In this document: one piece after another, positions 36,480-49,360 of the stretch
Layout of the letters: each line of letters opens with the position of its first letter
Position numbering within the stretch: the stretch's first letter is position 1
Origin: Smittium mucronatum
Taxonomy: Eukaryota > Kickxellomycota > Harpellomycetes > Harpellales > Legeriomycetaceae
NCBI GenBank assembly: GCA_001953115.1
Contig: LSSL01007710.1
Location: 1-63,227, forward strand
Reading direction: 5' to 3'
Length of the DNA stretch: 63,227 nucleotides
Program-made: the position numbers and the translations under genes
The notes under the pieces: model-generated
Database searches by the model: none
Seen by the model: the letters and a program-made list of their open reading frames with translations, nothing else
Told to the model about the DNA's origin: nothing

Positions 36480-39400
36480 TATATTGTGGTTATAATGAAC
36501 ATATATCCTTATATTTTTCCAGAAGAAAACCATTGGAAAAATACAGAACTCAAAAGCAAAACCATAGCTGATTTTGAGCGTATAAAATGGCATTATAATA
36601 AAAAAATTTGTTTTAATAGAAGTTTTATATTCCTAATAAAACTATTTTTAAAAAATGAAAATAATTCTATTATAAAACCTGTTTAATATTATCTGAGGAA
36701 ACAGAAAATTTTATTAAACGAATATTTGAAGAAATATTTACAATTAACCATATAATGTAATTGAGTTCATATATAAAACCTGGCAGATCGTAGCTCACTT
36801 ATGAAAAAATTTATACGAAATTTTCAAAAAAATACACATAATATTCGATATTATAAATAAAGACATGATAAATACATATCCGTTATTAGTTTTTAAAACA
36901 CCTATAGTTTTAGGGTTGCCATATCTCATAAAAGATAACACCAGAATAGACTGAATAACTCAGAAATTTAATGTTAAAAAGAATCCAATTTTGAAAAAGA
37001 AAAATGGAGAAAATCTGCACTAAAACTTATCTTTGGATTACCTAGTGAAATAAAGCCATCGGAATCGAATTCCGAATCTGAAAATTTAAATATTGAAGGG
37101 AAACAATTGAATAAACTTATATAGAGAAAGAAACGTCTGTGAACAAGAGCCAGCCAAAAATGTCACCAAAACCTTCATACAAAGTATAAACTAACTGAGG
37201 AGGTAAAAATGATTAAAAAACTATAAACTTGCCAAAATATAAGAAATTAGAATCAATACTGAGACTTTAGACGGCCTTCCAAGCGAATGAACAGAATTAA
37301 AGAAAGTATTAAGTAGGAAAGATACAGAAAAAATACATCCATATCGAAAATATGAATAAACAGTAGATTTAACTCCTATTTCAAAGCGATATAGGGACCC
37401 AATTTACTCTTTACCTTAAATAGAAATGATAGGGATGAAGAAATAAGCCGATAAAAATTTGAAAATATGATTTATTAGATCATGAAAACCCACTGCTGGA
37501 TATCAAATTATATTTACCTATAAAAAGGATCTATATTTGATTTTATGCTTAAACTGTCTATAGTTCAATAATATAAAGATAAAAAACAGACCCCCACTAG
37601 TGATAATCGAATATTCATTTTGCAGGCTGATTCAAGAAAACATTTTCACTAAATTTGACTTATGCATTATATAAAATCTTATTCAAATACAAGTATGATA
37701 TGAATGTAAAAACACTTAAGATACCTACATGGTTATTTGGTATATCAAGAGATACCATTTTTTTCTGACAAAATCCCCTAAAAAATCCAAAAAAATTATA
37801 AATGGTTTACTACTAGACGTTTTATATACAAAGAAACAGCTTATATGTATGGAAATTTGATTCAATGTAAGAAAAGCCGCGTAAAATACCCTGAGTTTTA
37901 AATTGGTACTGAACCGAGCTCAAAAAAAACATACTATTTAAAATCGGATAAATGTAAATTAAAGCAAATTAAATATAATTTCTTGAATATTTTCCAATAA
38001 ATATAAGGGGAAAAAATGACCTTGAAAAGGTCGAAAATTTATAATAATGTAAAAACCCAGTTTTAGTCAAGAAACAGAATTTTTTATGGTTCGAAATTAT
38101 TGCAAAAATTTTATAACTAGAATTTCAAAAACTGCACTACATCCCACCTATCTAAAAAATAAAAACACTATTTTTAAATTGAGCCGCAAATTCTAAGCAA
38201 ATTCTAATTATTTGGTTTGGTTTGGACCTTTTTCTACTCCCCTGTACTCAAATACTTAGATTCTAGCAAAAAAATAATTTTAGAGACTTGTAACTCATAT
38301 TTCGTAATAAAGGCTGTATTTTTACAAGAAGAATTCAATGGTGGTCTTAATGCGGTATCATATCCATCCGAGAAACTCTCGGCATTAGATATAAACTATG
38401 GATTATAATATAAAAACTCTCAAAATAGTTAAAGTTATAAAATAATGGCTCCAATATATGGATAAAGTTAGCCACAAATTTAGTGAATTTATGGACCGAA
38501 AAAGTTGGGAAACTTCAGAAACCCTAAAACTTTGGAAATTGGACGTGCTATATTGAAACCTGTGTTCAACAGTTTAGATTCAGAACTAAAGTTTTGGACC
38601 GAAAAAATCGAATATAAACCTGGTTTTATATCGATTAGGTCAAAATTCAAGGACAGGAAACCAATTGAAAATAATACTCTAAGGCTCTGAAATTTTTTTT
38701 AGTCAACTTTGGCCTCAATTATGTAAAAAAAATATTATCTAAGAAAACTGATTTGGTGCAACACTCAATAAATAAAATTTAAAACTCAAACGAAAATAAT
38801 AGATAATAACAACAGAAACCGGAGAATAAAAATTAAGGATAAAAATTAAACTAGAAAAAAATAAAAAATTTAATTTTTTATAACATACTGTTTTTTCAAA
38901 AACTATATACCTTTTTTAAGTGGATTTTTTTTTCAGGCCTATGAAAATAATAATATAGTCATATTTTAAGCCCTATACAGTCCGAAAATAATAAAAAAAT
39001 AGAAAGATTAAATTAAATGCTTCTCTCCGAAATTTCAATACACCCAAAAGACTTTGGGACTCAATTTTTTGGGGCTTTATTGTATAACTCTCGAAATTCA
39101 AAGAATATTCAAAAATATTTGAACTAAATGGCTTATTTAACTAAATGATAATTTTAATTTTACTGAGGAAACTTCCATAACATAGAAAACTCGTGGATCT
39201 TCTAATCAAAAACTTGTTTTCCCAATATTTATCCCAAAATGTAATGCTTTATGATAAAGGGACTCAATTCACTGCAAATTTATATCAAGTAATAACGAAG
39301 TTTTTCAATATCAAGATCAATATTTTATCGAGCTTCCAGTCAGAAACATAAGGTCGGTAATAAAAGATAACCCCACCCCCCAGAAAACCATTTTCGCTGT

Positions 39401-39720
39401 CATGATACTACAAGCAATTGGAAAGTTAAAAACTATCTAAGCTTTCGATTTTTCCTTAAAAAAACTCCAAAAACTCCTCTAATCGAATCATCTCTTTTTA
39501 AACACTAATAGATAAATATATTTGATTTAAAAACACCCAAAATTATTTTTCTTTTGTACCTTATTTCGGGTATAGAATATCTGATCTCCGAGAGATAAAT
39601 ACCAGCTTAAACAACAACTTATCTCATGTTATATTTCACTTAAAATATAGTTTCGATGATAAAGGAGTCAAATAATACTGATTTTATGTAGGGTATCTAA
39701 TTTTTCCAAAATCTAAAAAC
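36480..39720 (+). mobile_element. Ty3/gypsy-type LTR retrotransposon remnant
   Basis: Two segments are diagnostic. At 38217-38408 the frame reads FFYSPVLKYLDSSKKIILET and, further on, YPSEKLSALDINYG, which is the RT-to-RNase H junction of Ty3/gypsy pol (APVLKxFDxxKxxILETDAS...SRKLSPAExNYD). At 39241-39350 it reads MLYDKGTQFTANLYQVITKF then a decayed HPQTDGQ-type box, the integrase core around its second Asp. RT itself (about 37.4-38.2 kb) is barely recognisable. A 66-aa frame at 36486-36686 may come from gag. Many stops and shifts; order RT-RH-IN on the plus strand fits gypsy rather than copia. LTRs not identified. Confidence 0.75.
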
Positions 39721-40657
39721 TCAAAGTCCATCGCTCCATCAAAAAACTAGATCACAGTTTCATTTGTAATATTAATTATGACAATTTTAAATTAGACCTT
39801 CCAAACATTATTTGTATCCAACAATTACGAGCTTTCGCACAATATCCTGTATCTCTTTGTTAGAAAATCGTCTCAAAAATACCAGTATAGATAAATTAAC
39901 CTACCCAATACATCAAAAATAAGCCTTATAGCAAGAATAAAGTGTAGAAAATAAAATAAAATACCAAATTTACCGCAATTCTAAACCCCATTACCTGATA
40001 AAAATTGAATTTATATAAAGAATGATATATAAATTAGCCAGTGGAAAAAAATATAAACATTGATGAAGCTTGGCTGTTACAAAAAAAATAACTGAAAAAA
40101 CGAGTACTTATTCTATATCAATTCCAAGAAAAAAATACAGCTTTTTATCAACCACCATAACCACCCCAATAGATAAAATTTTAAATTTATAATTAATAAC
40201 AATGTTTTTCGTCCGTCCTTAAACTGATGCAACAAAGAGAGGGAGTAAGGGTGAAGTATCGAGAGTGATTTAGTATGTGCTAGCAATTTTGTTTTATATT
40301 TTCTGATATTCAAAGTATGCCTTACTAAGCACTAAGGGAAAATAACTTTGATTATTGAATGGTGAAATAGTGTCATAATTCAATAGTTTACCACACTATA
40401 CCCAAATAACAAGCCTTAAATAGCATAGATGCTGATCACAATAATTTCAAAGTTTATAAGAACTGCAATTTTGATTATAAATTCATATTTTCTATATATA
40501 TATATAAATACAGCAAAATACCACATAGGAAATATTATTATGTTCAAAGACATTCATCTTTATAATATACCACCAATAAATTTACATAACATTCCTTAAG
40601 TATACCCATATAACCCTTTTTTAGCTAAAAACTAATGTCAGAAGTAATATATATGTG
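39721..40657. other. AT-rich spacer between transposons
   Basis: No gene seen. A 66-aa minus frame (40113-40313) has no recognisable domain. The segment may include the gypsy element's 3' end. Confidence 0.45.
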
Positions 40658-41547
40658 TATGTGGTATATTTCTCCTAAGTATTATTATCCAAAATCGGTA
40701 AATTTGTTCCTTATGTATTTCCGTTCACAAATTGGTGATTTTTATTTCTATGCGTATACGAACCTAAATTATATTTTTCATACAATTATAATCGGAATAA
40801 ATGAGAATAAATAAAAATAAACCGATTTTCCTTTGTATATTTTAAATATTTCCAACAATAAAACGTAAAATATAGAATATTAAGATGATATATCAATTTT
40901 TTCGGTAGGAAAAAAAATGCAAGAAAAAAAAAGCACCAGAAAATCCCTTAAGCAATCTTAAAATTTAAATATGAAAATACACAAAGATAAAAATATCAGC
41001 GATTTCAGATTAAGAGAAATAAGAGAATAAAAAAAAAGGATGAGCATTTTATAACAACAGAAAACTAAAACTAAACTCAGACATAAAATTCTTTATTATT
41101 AAACCAAATATAAAATACAGATATTCTGTCGCTTAATCAAGATTTAACACTTTTGAACTAAATTTTATTATTTTCTAAGAGATTCAAGGAAAACGAAAAT
41201 GTAAACTAGATCTAAATTATTATTTTTTCAAATATATTCACTTAGCTTATACCTAAATTTGGACTACCGCATAGCAAAATTCAGCTTTAATTTAAACCCT
41301 GGTAATATGAAATAACCAAACTTAGACTGGTCCCTATATTTTCTCAAAGGCGCATAAATTCTCACAAAAAATACAATTTCTTTGCTAAGTTATCATCATT
41401 ATAATTAAGTATATTGAAGTTTTTAACATTATTCAGAAATTTCTTTTCATACTTTTAAACATTTTTTCATATATTTAATTATCGATAGGTGTTGATACAC
41501 TGGTTATCAGTTATATCTGATTTAATTATTTGATAATAACTTATAAA
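40658..41547 (+). repeat. Left 890-bp terminal inverted repeat
   Basis: Inverted partner of 43561-44450; matching ends at TATGTGG outward and AACTTATAAA inward. Confidence 0.92.
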
Positions 41548-41743
41548 ATTCTTTACTATTTTTTATTTTATTTAAAAATTTCCATTAATAAAAATTTGAT
41601 TTTAATGTTTATTAAATAAGTCACCACTCGTTCTTGGGAAATAATATTACAAATTTTAGAAGTTATGATTAATCCGTTTGAGATAATATCGTATTTTTTT
41701 GAAATTATTTTTGAATTACCATTATCTTTTTCTTCAGCCTCTT

Positions 41744-43400
41744 TTAAGCGGAGAATTTAAATTCTACTCCTAAAATATGCCCTTGAATATTTCTAAGTGC
41801 TCCATTTATTGATATTTTATTATCTTTTATTTCTATATACTCACCGCTTTCTGATGAGTATAAGTTTTTTTTTAGCCTTATCTCTAGGATACCGAATTCA
41901 GTTCCTATTTGATAATGATCTCTCACAGAATTTATTACCCTTCCAAGCAAAAAAATCTTTCATATTATGTTTTGGTCTTTTTTTGGGATTTTTATTTTAA
42001 CTTTATCTCCAATATATTCAGTTTTTATTCAGTTATTATTACCTCTTATCATTTTTTGTGGATTTATTCTTCGCTCTTTCATAACTGTGACAATATATTG
42101 CTAGATTTAGATGATTTTTCAATATGGTATATGTTTTTTTTATAAGATATCAAATTTGTTGCAATTATATCCTTATAAGTATTTTGGTCTATTGCGATGT
42201 TGGAATTATGGTTTTATATGGAATAATTATAAATGTTTTTTTGATTGTTTTTCGTGGCTTGATTTACACTCTAAGCTCTAGTAATTTCTGAAACCTTTTT
42301 AATAATATCAGTTCTAATCTTTCCAGAGCTGGTTATCTAATGTTTATTTCAGTTTTTTCGATGTTACTCCCATTAATATTTATAACAGGTATAATTTTTT
42401 TTTATTTTACTGTCAAAGAATTATCTGATAAAAAACTAATCTCGGTGGAAGAGTTTTTTAAATAAAATGCTCTCGATGGAGGAATATTCACTCTCCTAAT
42501 CTTTGTCGAATACTTAAAATATGAACAGTAAGATAATAATGCATTTTTTTTATAAAATTAAATTTTAAATGGTTTAAAATTTCATGTATGAGTTCAATCA
42601 AAGAAATTAAAATATTTATATAGTTCTAAAAATTAAAAATACCTGACCCAACGGTTTTCCCCAGTTTCTTCTATCAGAGAATTTATCCTGAGATAAAGTT
42701 TACTATATGCCTATTCCACAATTACATTGGTTTTTAGGTGCCTCGGTAATATAAATATAGGATTTTTTTCCTTTTATAACCAAAAAAACCACCTATAAAT
42801 TATACACTGATAAACTATTTTCTATTATCAACTTGAATAAGTTTAGATGAATTTGAAAAATTGTATATAAAAAAACTTTAGAGTGTTTAATACTTCATTT
42901 TCAGATTTATTTTTTAAGGGATAGATCTATTTGAAGTGACTATAATAGTAAAAAGCGTGAAAAATCTACTTAAAATCTCCTCCGGGCGCACTTCTCATGT
43001 CTATTAGATTTATTTCTATTCCCTGAAGAGTTTTTTCTGATTTAACTTGAATCACAAGTTTAATTTTTTTCTAATAAAGTTCAATTTTTAGCACTTAAGG
43101 TGAGATTTGACAAAAGCATTAAACATAACCTGTATTGCGCCATAGATACAACTTGGTACACGTCTATAAGTTTTTCCCACTCCTGGATGGGTTATTCCAT
43201 AATTTATTCCTTTTATAGATTCTAAAAATTCATCTTCAGTAATAATTATTAATTATTTGATTTCATGTGTAATATGGTCTCGCTTTTTAAGCAGTAATAT
43301 CTTTTCATGTTTTTTAGTTTTCCCTATGCTATATTTTTCTCGAGTCCTGAAAATTCCTCCACATACTCTTTAATATCTCCATTCAAAATAATGGATTTTT
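41744..43400 (-). pseudogene. Ginger-like integrase/transposase, inactivated
   Basis: Read on minus from about 43.23 kb: a stretch ending DEFLESIKGINYGITHPGVGK is followed by KSHLKC, consistent with an H2C2 zinc finger. Then INLIDMRSAPGGDFK (about 43010-42965) opens the rve integrase core with its first catalytic Asp, next to a TAG where relatives have Trp. A decayed VDNRK...F near 42830 is the second Asp block. The C-terminus, open at 41744-41950, follows GDKVKIKIP and reads HYQIGTEFGILEIRL. That is the conserved tail of cellular integrase relatives such as KRBA2/SCAND3 and Ginger2-type transposases. In living elements the enzyme cuts and joins the terminal repeats. Only a modest number of stops and shifts separate it from an open frame. 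The third acidic residue could not be placed. Confidence 0.78.
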
Positions 43401-43560
43401 TGGAATCAAACTTGGATTAAATAAGAAAAATTTATTTGTGTATGCCTGAAATCGCTTTACAAACAAAAAAATTTTGAATTTATTTATATTTATTAATAAT
43501 TAATTAATATTTGTGTAAAATACTGTATTAAAATTATTTTACAGATAATTGAAATAATAA

Positions 43561-44450
43561 TTTATAAGTTATTATCAAATAATTAAATCAGATATAACTG
43601 ATAACCAGTGTATCAACACCTATCGATAATTAAATATATGAAAAAATGTTTAAAAGTATGAAAAGAAATTTCTGAATAATGTTAAAAACTTCAATATACT
43701 TAATTATAATGATGATAACTTAGCAAAGAAATTGTATTTTTTGTGAGAATTTATGCGCCTTTGAGAAAATATAGGGACCAGTCTAAGTTTGGTTATTTCA
43801 TATTACCAGGGTTTAAATTAAAGCTGAATTTTGCTATGCGGTAGTCCAAATTTAGGTATAAGCTAAGTGAATATATTTGAAAAAATAATAATTTAGATCT
43901 AGTTTACATTTTCGTTTTCCTTGAATCTCTTAGAAAATAATAAAATTTAGTTCAAAAGTGTTAAATCTTGATTAAGCGACAGAATATCTGTATTTTATAT
44001 TTGGTTTAATAATAAAGAATTTTATGTCTGAGTTTAGTTTTAGTTTTCTGTTGTTATAAAATGCTCATCCTTTTTTTTTATTCTCTTATTTCTCTTAATC
44101 TGAAATCGCTGATATTTTTATCTTTGTGTATTTTCATATTTAAATTTTAAGATTGCTTAAGGGATTTTCTGGTGCTTTTTTTTTCTTGCATTTTTTTTCC
44201 TACCGAAAAAATTGATATATCATCTTAATATTCTATATTTTACGTTTTATTGTTGGAAATATTTAAAATATACAAAGGAAAATCGGTTTATTTTTATTTA
44301 TTCTCATTTATTCCGATTATAATTGTATGAAAAATATAATTTAGGTTCGTATACGCATAGAAATAAAAATCACCAATTTGTGAACGGAAATACATAAGGA
44401 ACAAATTTACCGATTTTGGATAATAATACTTAGGAGAAATATACCACATA
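43561..44450 (-). repeat. Right 890-bp terminal inverted repeat
   Basis: Inverted partner of 40658-41547. The 76-aa minus frame at 44294-44524 lies mostly in the repeat and is a by-product. Confidence 0.92.
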
Positions 44451-44899
44451 AAACATATATATCGGAAAATCGGTTGAACTGAACAATAAAAAACATTTAA
44501 AATCTCACTAAAAAAATAGACCAAGCCAAGCTAACAAACTCAAACTCAATTATAGAGCGATTTAATCTTATTAAAATAGTTTCAAACATCTGTACGACTC
44601 CATTTGAGATAATTTTGCTGATAACATCCCTAATCCTCAGTTAGGTATTACTACTGGAAGAAAAATAGTAAAAGAATCTGATAAAAACTACGAGCCCGCA
44701 TCGATATTAGAAATTATAATGAGAAATAAAACAAAAAATAAAACCACCACGTACATGGGGGGGGGGGGCTCCATTTAAATTCGGATGCAGATTAGGTGAA
44801 TACGATGTTGAAATTTAAATCTTCATTAAAAAAATACTGGAACTTATTATTAAATAAAACATGCTTTGAAATGAATTCCAGAAGAAAAATTCTATTCCT

Positions 44900-45640
44900 A
44901 AATTTAAAGATAAATTAATTATGGAAATAGTAAAATATAAAGAGATAAAATATGTTGGTAAAAAAATAGAGCTCCTGTAGACTTCGGTATACTGCGAGGA
45001 CTACAAATTTATAACTCTTTCCATCTATAATCAGCTGAATATCTGGGACTTTTCTAAAGAAGCATATGAAAAATTGAAATTTTTAGAAGTGGTACTTGAG
45101 ACTTCATACCTAAAAAACACTAAATACAACTCTTATTCATCAAAAAGTATAAAAATAATAATTAAGACATTAAATAAAAATGAAATACCTTATATTATAG
45201 TATTCGGCAATATAAAAGTGAAAATTTTGTGGGATGGGGCTAAAATTATATGTACATAATGTAAAGAAGCCATCCGCTAAAAAATCTAATTCCCTTAAAT
45301 AAGTGCTAAATCCGAAAAAAACTTAAAATAACAAGAAATAACACCCCAAAAAACACCAAAATATTTATTTAAGAAATAATTGATAAGTAATATAAAATAT
45401 AAATACCATAAAAAACGCGGATAAAAATTTGAAAAAAAAAGGTTCTCATTATAGTGATTTTATATCTGAAGCTTATCTAAGACCTAAGGCCGCCTCTCTG
45501 AAAGATATACCTATTAGTAAAAGCTTATTTACTCAAAATAAAGATAATTCTTCTAAAAAACTACAACAATTAACTGAGAGAGACTCTGACCTGTTGAGAA
45601 TACCCTCTGAGCGAGTTTTTCTATTCAAAAACTAATCTAA
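44900..45640 (+). pseudogene. LINE ORF1 (gag-like, zinc knuckle) remnant
   Basis: The open stretch 45074-45259 ends VKILWDGAKIICT, followed across a stop by CKEA. The pattern VxWDGAxxxCxxC is what precedes a CCHC zinc knuckle in LINE ORF1/gag proteins that coat the RNA; the His and last Cys are lost here. A second open stretch at 45429-45635 (68 aa, ending with the charged ERDSDLLRIPSERVFLF) continues the ORF in a polar, low-complexity tail. Confidence 0.6.
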
Positions 45641-46379
45641 TGAGCGTTAAAAAACTATAAAAATGAAAAAATATTGGAAGAAAAAATGAAAAAAACGGAA
45701 AGAATAAAAAACAAAATAAGAAATAGGGAGATAGAGAAAAAAATATATAAAAATAATTCTTATATAAAAATATAGAATTACCTGAAGCCTCAAACCAGAT
45801 AAATGAGGAATACATTTCAATCAACACACTCTTAATCTAAATAATTATAATGCACCCCCTGATAAAGCGAACCTAAATTATCTATCCAAACTTTATTTTG
45901 AGACTGAGAAAAAGTAAATTGTTTTTTTAGAATATGATTTTTTTGAATTTCTCGAATTTATTGGGGAGAAAAAATACAAAAATACAAAAAACAGACAAAA
46001 AATCACATTTAGAAGAAAAAACTCAGTAAAAAAATACAAAATATGATAGAAAAAAATCAAAAAATCAAAGTTTAATGTAAAAGAAATATCAGAAAACGAA
46101 AATAAAAACAGGATTTTCCCATACCCGAAAAAAATTATCAAATCAGACACACTTTTCTTAAAAGAGATTAAAATTAAAGATTCGGATAAAAAAATCTGGT
46201 CCGCTTATTGGGGGGTGGTGGCAAATTTATTTTGTCTAAATATACTACCACAATTTTAAACAACGAAAACTTCTCGATTCTATCCAATCATATATATAGG
46301 GTAGGATAAATATTACATATATATCCGTGAATAATAATAAACAAATATAAGTAGCTAATCTTTACTTTTACAAATATGA

Positions 46380-46720
46380 AAAAGAAAGGAGAATAACTAT
46401 CTAATTTCTACAAGAAAAATTATTAATAACCACCAATGAAAATGAATACATTATTATAATAGGGGATATGAATGTGGTAGAGAATGAGTTCGCTGACAGA
46501 TTCCCCGGAAGAATCATCAATAAAATGGAGAGGAAAATGTTGAAAAAATAAGTATACAATATAGATTGTTTAATTAAATATCTAAATTTAATCCAAATAA
46601 ATACATATTTATTTGGGAATACTACTCAAGAAAACATAAACTTAGAATAGACCAAATTTTAATCCCTGAATTCCTAAAAGAATACACAAAAATATTAGAT
46701 ATTTAATCTAATGAATTCTC
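46380..46720 (+). pseudogene. LINE apurinic-like endonuclease remnant
   Basis: About 46430-46530 reads YIIIIGDMNVVENEFADRFP. GDMN (GDFN in most) is the conserved endonuclease motif, whose Asp and Asn lie at the active site. In the family the domain nicks the target DNA to prime reverse transcription. The frame runs into stops after 46550. Confidence 0.7.
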
Positions 46721-47199
46721 CGACAATAAATATGTAACAATTAATTGGGTCAAAAAAAAAACAACCATAAAAACTTAAACAACTATAAAATAAATGAAAA
46801 CCCCTTAGGAGTTTCAGATGTATAATATTAAAGTTTGCATGAATTTCATTAAACGACTGGACCAAACTTGAAAATAACTTCGAAAAATTCTTCATAAATT
46901 ACGCAAAAATTAACAAAAATAATCCAAGTTAAAAAATTAGGGACGACAAATAAATGATATTAATAAAGCTAAAAGATCCGATTAACGAAAAATCAAATAA
47001 ACTCTTATATATACAGGAAATGAATTCAAGTAAAATTAAAATTAAAAAAGACTAGCTTAATGGATTAATCTTACGTTCTAGAGTGGTTAGGAAGAACATA
47101 AATAAAGATAAAAAATAATTTCTACAATCTACTTAAATAGAGAAAAAAACAAAGAAATATGTGAGCTAAATGATGAAAAGAAGGATAAACTCACAATAA

Positions 47200-48330
47200 A
47201 AATTTCATCAAAAAAGGATTACACTTTTTCTATACAAAATTTTTTCCAAAAAATCAACACAGAAAAACTCAATAAATCAATTATTTTATCAGGTATATGT
47301 AATACATTTAACAGCGCAGATTTGCAAATGATAGACAAAAAAATCAAGATAATGGAAATATTAAACGTAATATATGACTCACCTAATAATAAATATCCGA
47401 GAACTGGCGGATTACCATTTGAATTATATAATAATATTTTTAAAAAAATAGCTGACCACTTAAAAAATATTTTCAATAAGAAATAAGAAATGGAAAAATG
47501 GAGCGCTGTTAGTGGTGGATATAAAATATTCATAATACCTAAATTGGGCGACTTAAAAACATAAAAAACTATATTTAAATAACCCTATCTAACTCAGATA
47601 AAAATATATAAACTAAAATTATTTCCAAAAGACCCCAAAAAGTGATAAGAAAACTTATTTTTATTCACAGATAAGGATTCATTAAAAATAGAAAAATTTT
47701 CTAGTGCATACTTACAGCAAAATTTCTATTTTAAAACAGCATAATCAATCCCAATGAGACAAATTGATATCTAATTATGCTTAACCAATAAAAAGAATAT
47801 GATATAATTGATTGGATTTATTTATTCGTGATAGAAATTTTTGGTTTTAGTAAATCATTTTTTAAAATACTAAAGAATATATTATAGGACCAAGTAAAAG
47901 GATAGCATAAATGAAATACCCGTCAATACAATAAAAACTTAACAAGGGCTCCTCCAAGAGGATCCCCTCTCACCGTTACTGTAAAATTTGATAATTGAGC
48001 CATTGCTAATAAGTTTAAACAATAAAAAAATGGGATAAAAGTATTAAAAGTATTAAAAGAAAATTTCAAATATCAATTCTATGAATATTATTTTTTGATC
48101 CAAATTGAAGTCCAAAAAGATGAAATAATAATTAATTAAACTCTCATAATTCATTTTCTTGATTCAAAAGCAAAAATAAATGTAGAAAAAACTATATTGT
48201 CAGGATATTAAATACAGAAAAAGTTTGGTTAGAGCAAAAAACCCTTAAGCCAAGTGGAAATTTTAAATATTTCGGGACTTTCTTCTCGCTCAAGGCATTT
48301 TCAATAAAAAGGAGCCAAGAAGAACTTGCC
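47200..48330 (+). pseudogene. LINE reverse transcriptase remnant
   Basis: Motifs in order: SGICNTF...NNKYPRTGGLPFELYNNIF (47280-47440; the SPGxDGLPxExYK block), IIPKLGDL (about 47530), a KxYRPISL-type block in another frame, then TRAPPRGSPL (about 47945-47975; QGDPLSPLL in the family). At least three frame changes and many stops. The catalytic FADD box is not recognisable. Confidence 0.72.
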
Positions 48331-48959
48331 ACTAAAATCTCCAATAAAAAAAGGCTATAAAAAAAAAGGTCTATTTAAAGCGGAAAATCATGTTATAAAA
48401 AATCGCATATTCTCTAAACTTTTTTATATCGCGCGCGTAATTCCATTCGAAAACATTTTTTATCAAAAACGTAAAAATATCATAAATTAATCCATATGGA
48501 TTAGTAAAAAAGCTCATTTAAAAATAGATAAATTAGAACTTGGTATAAACTGTGGGGGTTTTTGAATATTAAATATCTAATACCAATCAAAAAAAAATTG
48601 TTCTTTAAGTGGCACGATTGTTTTTTATCAAATAAATCCTTAATATGAATAAATATAGCAACCCAAAATTTTTATTCGCTAAAGAAATTATAATACAAGC
48701 TTGAAAGAGTGCATATCATAATGGCTAATAATACACTCCTAAAATATCACAAGAACCATACATCAATATCGAGATAATATATTTAAAATAGAAAAAGTAT
48801 ATTCAAAAAAAATTTAAAGAAATCAATGATTGTTCATACGAAAATTTCAAAATTCTTGACCTGAAGAGCATTAGAAAGTTAATTAGAACTAGCCTTAATA
48901 AAAAGTATATACAATGGCAATTAGATAACGAAATATATAACTGCGGAAAATTCTTTGTA

Positions 48960-49355
48960 AAATTCTCGCTTATATGGGGAGATCAATCAGACTATATATT
49001 TACAATATATATCAATAGAAAACCTATTAAATTTTTGGTAACCAGACTAATAAAAGAAAAATGTTTTGATAAAGGTTACATTGGGTTCGATAACATAACC
49101 AATAAGATGTTCTTAGAAGGGAACTCTCCATGCAATATATTTGAAAATAGATTAATAATAAAGAAAATAATTAAGGGTTGGACCCAAATGGAAAAAATGG
49201 GGGGGGGGACTAACACAAACCTAAGATTTAATTGGACTAAATTGCACGATATTGATCTGGATCCAAAGATGAACAGTCATATTTTACTTCTATTTGGGTT
49301 TCTTTTTTTAGAAATCGAAATTTTATCCTGCCAAACTCAAATAACTAAGGCATAG
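48960..49355 (+). pseudogene. LINE C-terminal domain remnant
   Basis: From about 48960 the frame is nearly open: SLIWGDQSDYIFTIYINRKP, then LVTRLIKEKCFDKGYIGFDN and CNIFENRLIIKKIIKGW. Conserved Cys and Trp residues after the RT fit the C-terminal region of a LINE polyprotein, but I cannot name the domain. It ends near the A-rich 3' flank. Confidence 0.55.
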
Positions 49356-49360
49356 CCAAA

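Larger units (their letters stand above)
40658..44450 (-). mobile_element. Integrase-encoding DNA transposon (Ginger-like) with 890-bp terminal inverted repeats
   Basis: The arms 40658-41547 and 43561-44450 are inverted copies of each other with no gap (positions sum to 85108 throughout) and no mismatch in the stretches I compared. The 2.0-kb centre encodes, on the minus strand, a retroviral-type integrase with an H2C2-like N-terminus. A DNA transposon using an integrase, without RT, is the Ginger type. The tips read TGTGGTATATTTCTCC just inside a TA on both sides; a TGT start is usual for Ginger ends, and TA could be the target duplication. The element is 3,793 bp. Perfect arms imply a recent insertion or recent homogenisation. 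Confidence 0.85.
44790..49360 (+). mobile_element. LINE retrotransposon, near full length, inactivated
   Basis: Plus-strand remnants appear in LINE order: ORF1 with a zinc-knuckle start (44.9-45.7 kb), an APE-type endonuclease (46.43-46.65 kb), reverse transcriptase (47.2-48.3 kb) and a C-terminal domain that ends in an open 106-aa frame at 49035-49355. The exact 5' boundary is unclear; the element may begin near 44.5 kb, right after the Ginger-like transposon. Stops and shifts are spread throughout, so no part is functional. Confidence 0.82.

Noticed and set aside
41797..42145. Plus-strand Phe/Leu-rich frames
   Set aside because: Antisense to the integrase C-terminus; hydrophobic only because of T-rich codons.
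45621..46150. Minus-strand Phe-rich frames of 68 and 85 aa
   Set aside because: Antisense to Lys-rich LINE sequence; apparent membrane helices are an artefact of poly-A on the other strand.
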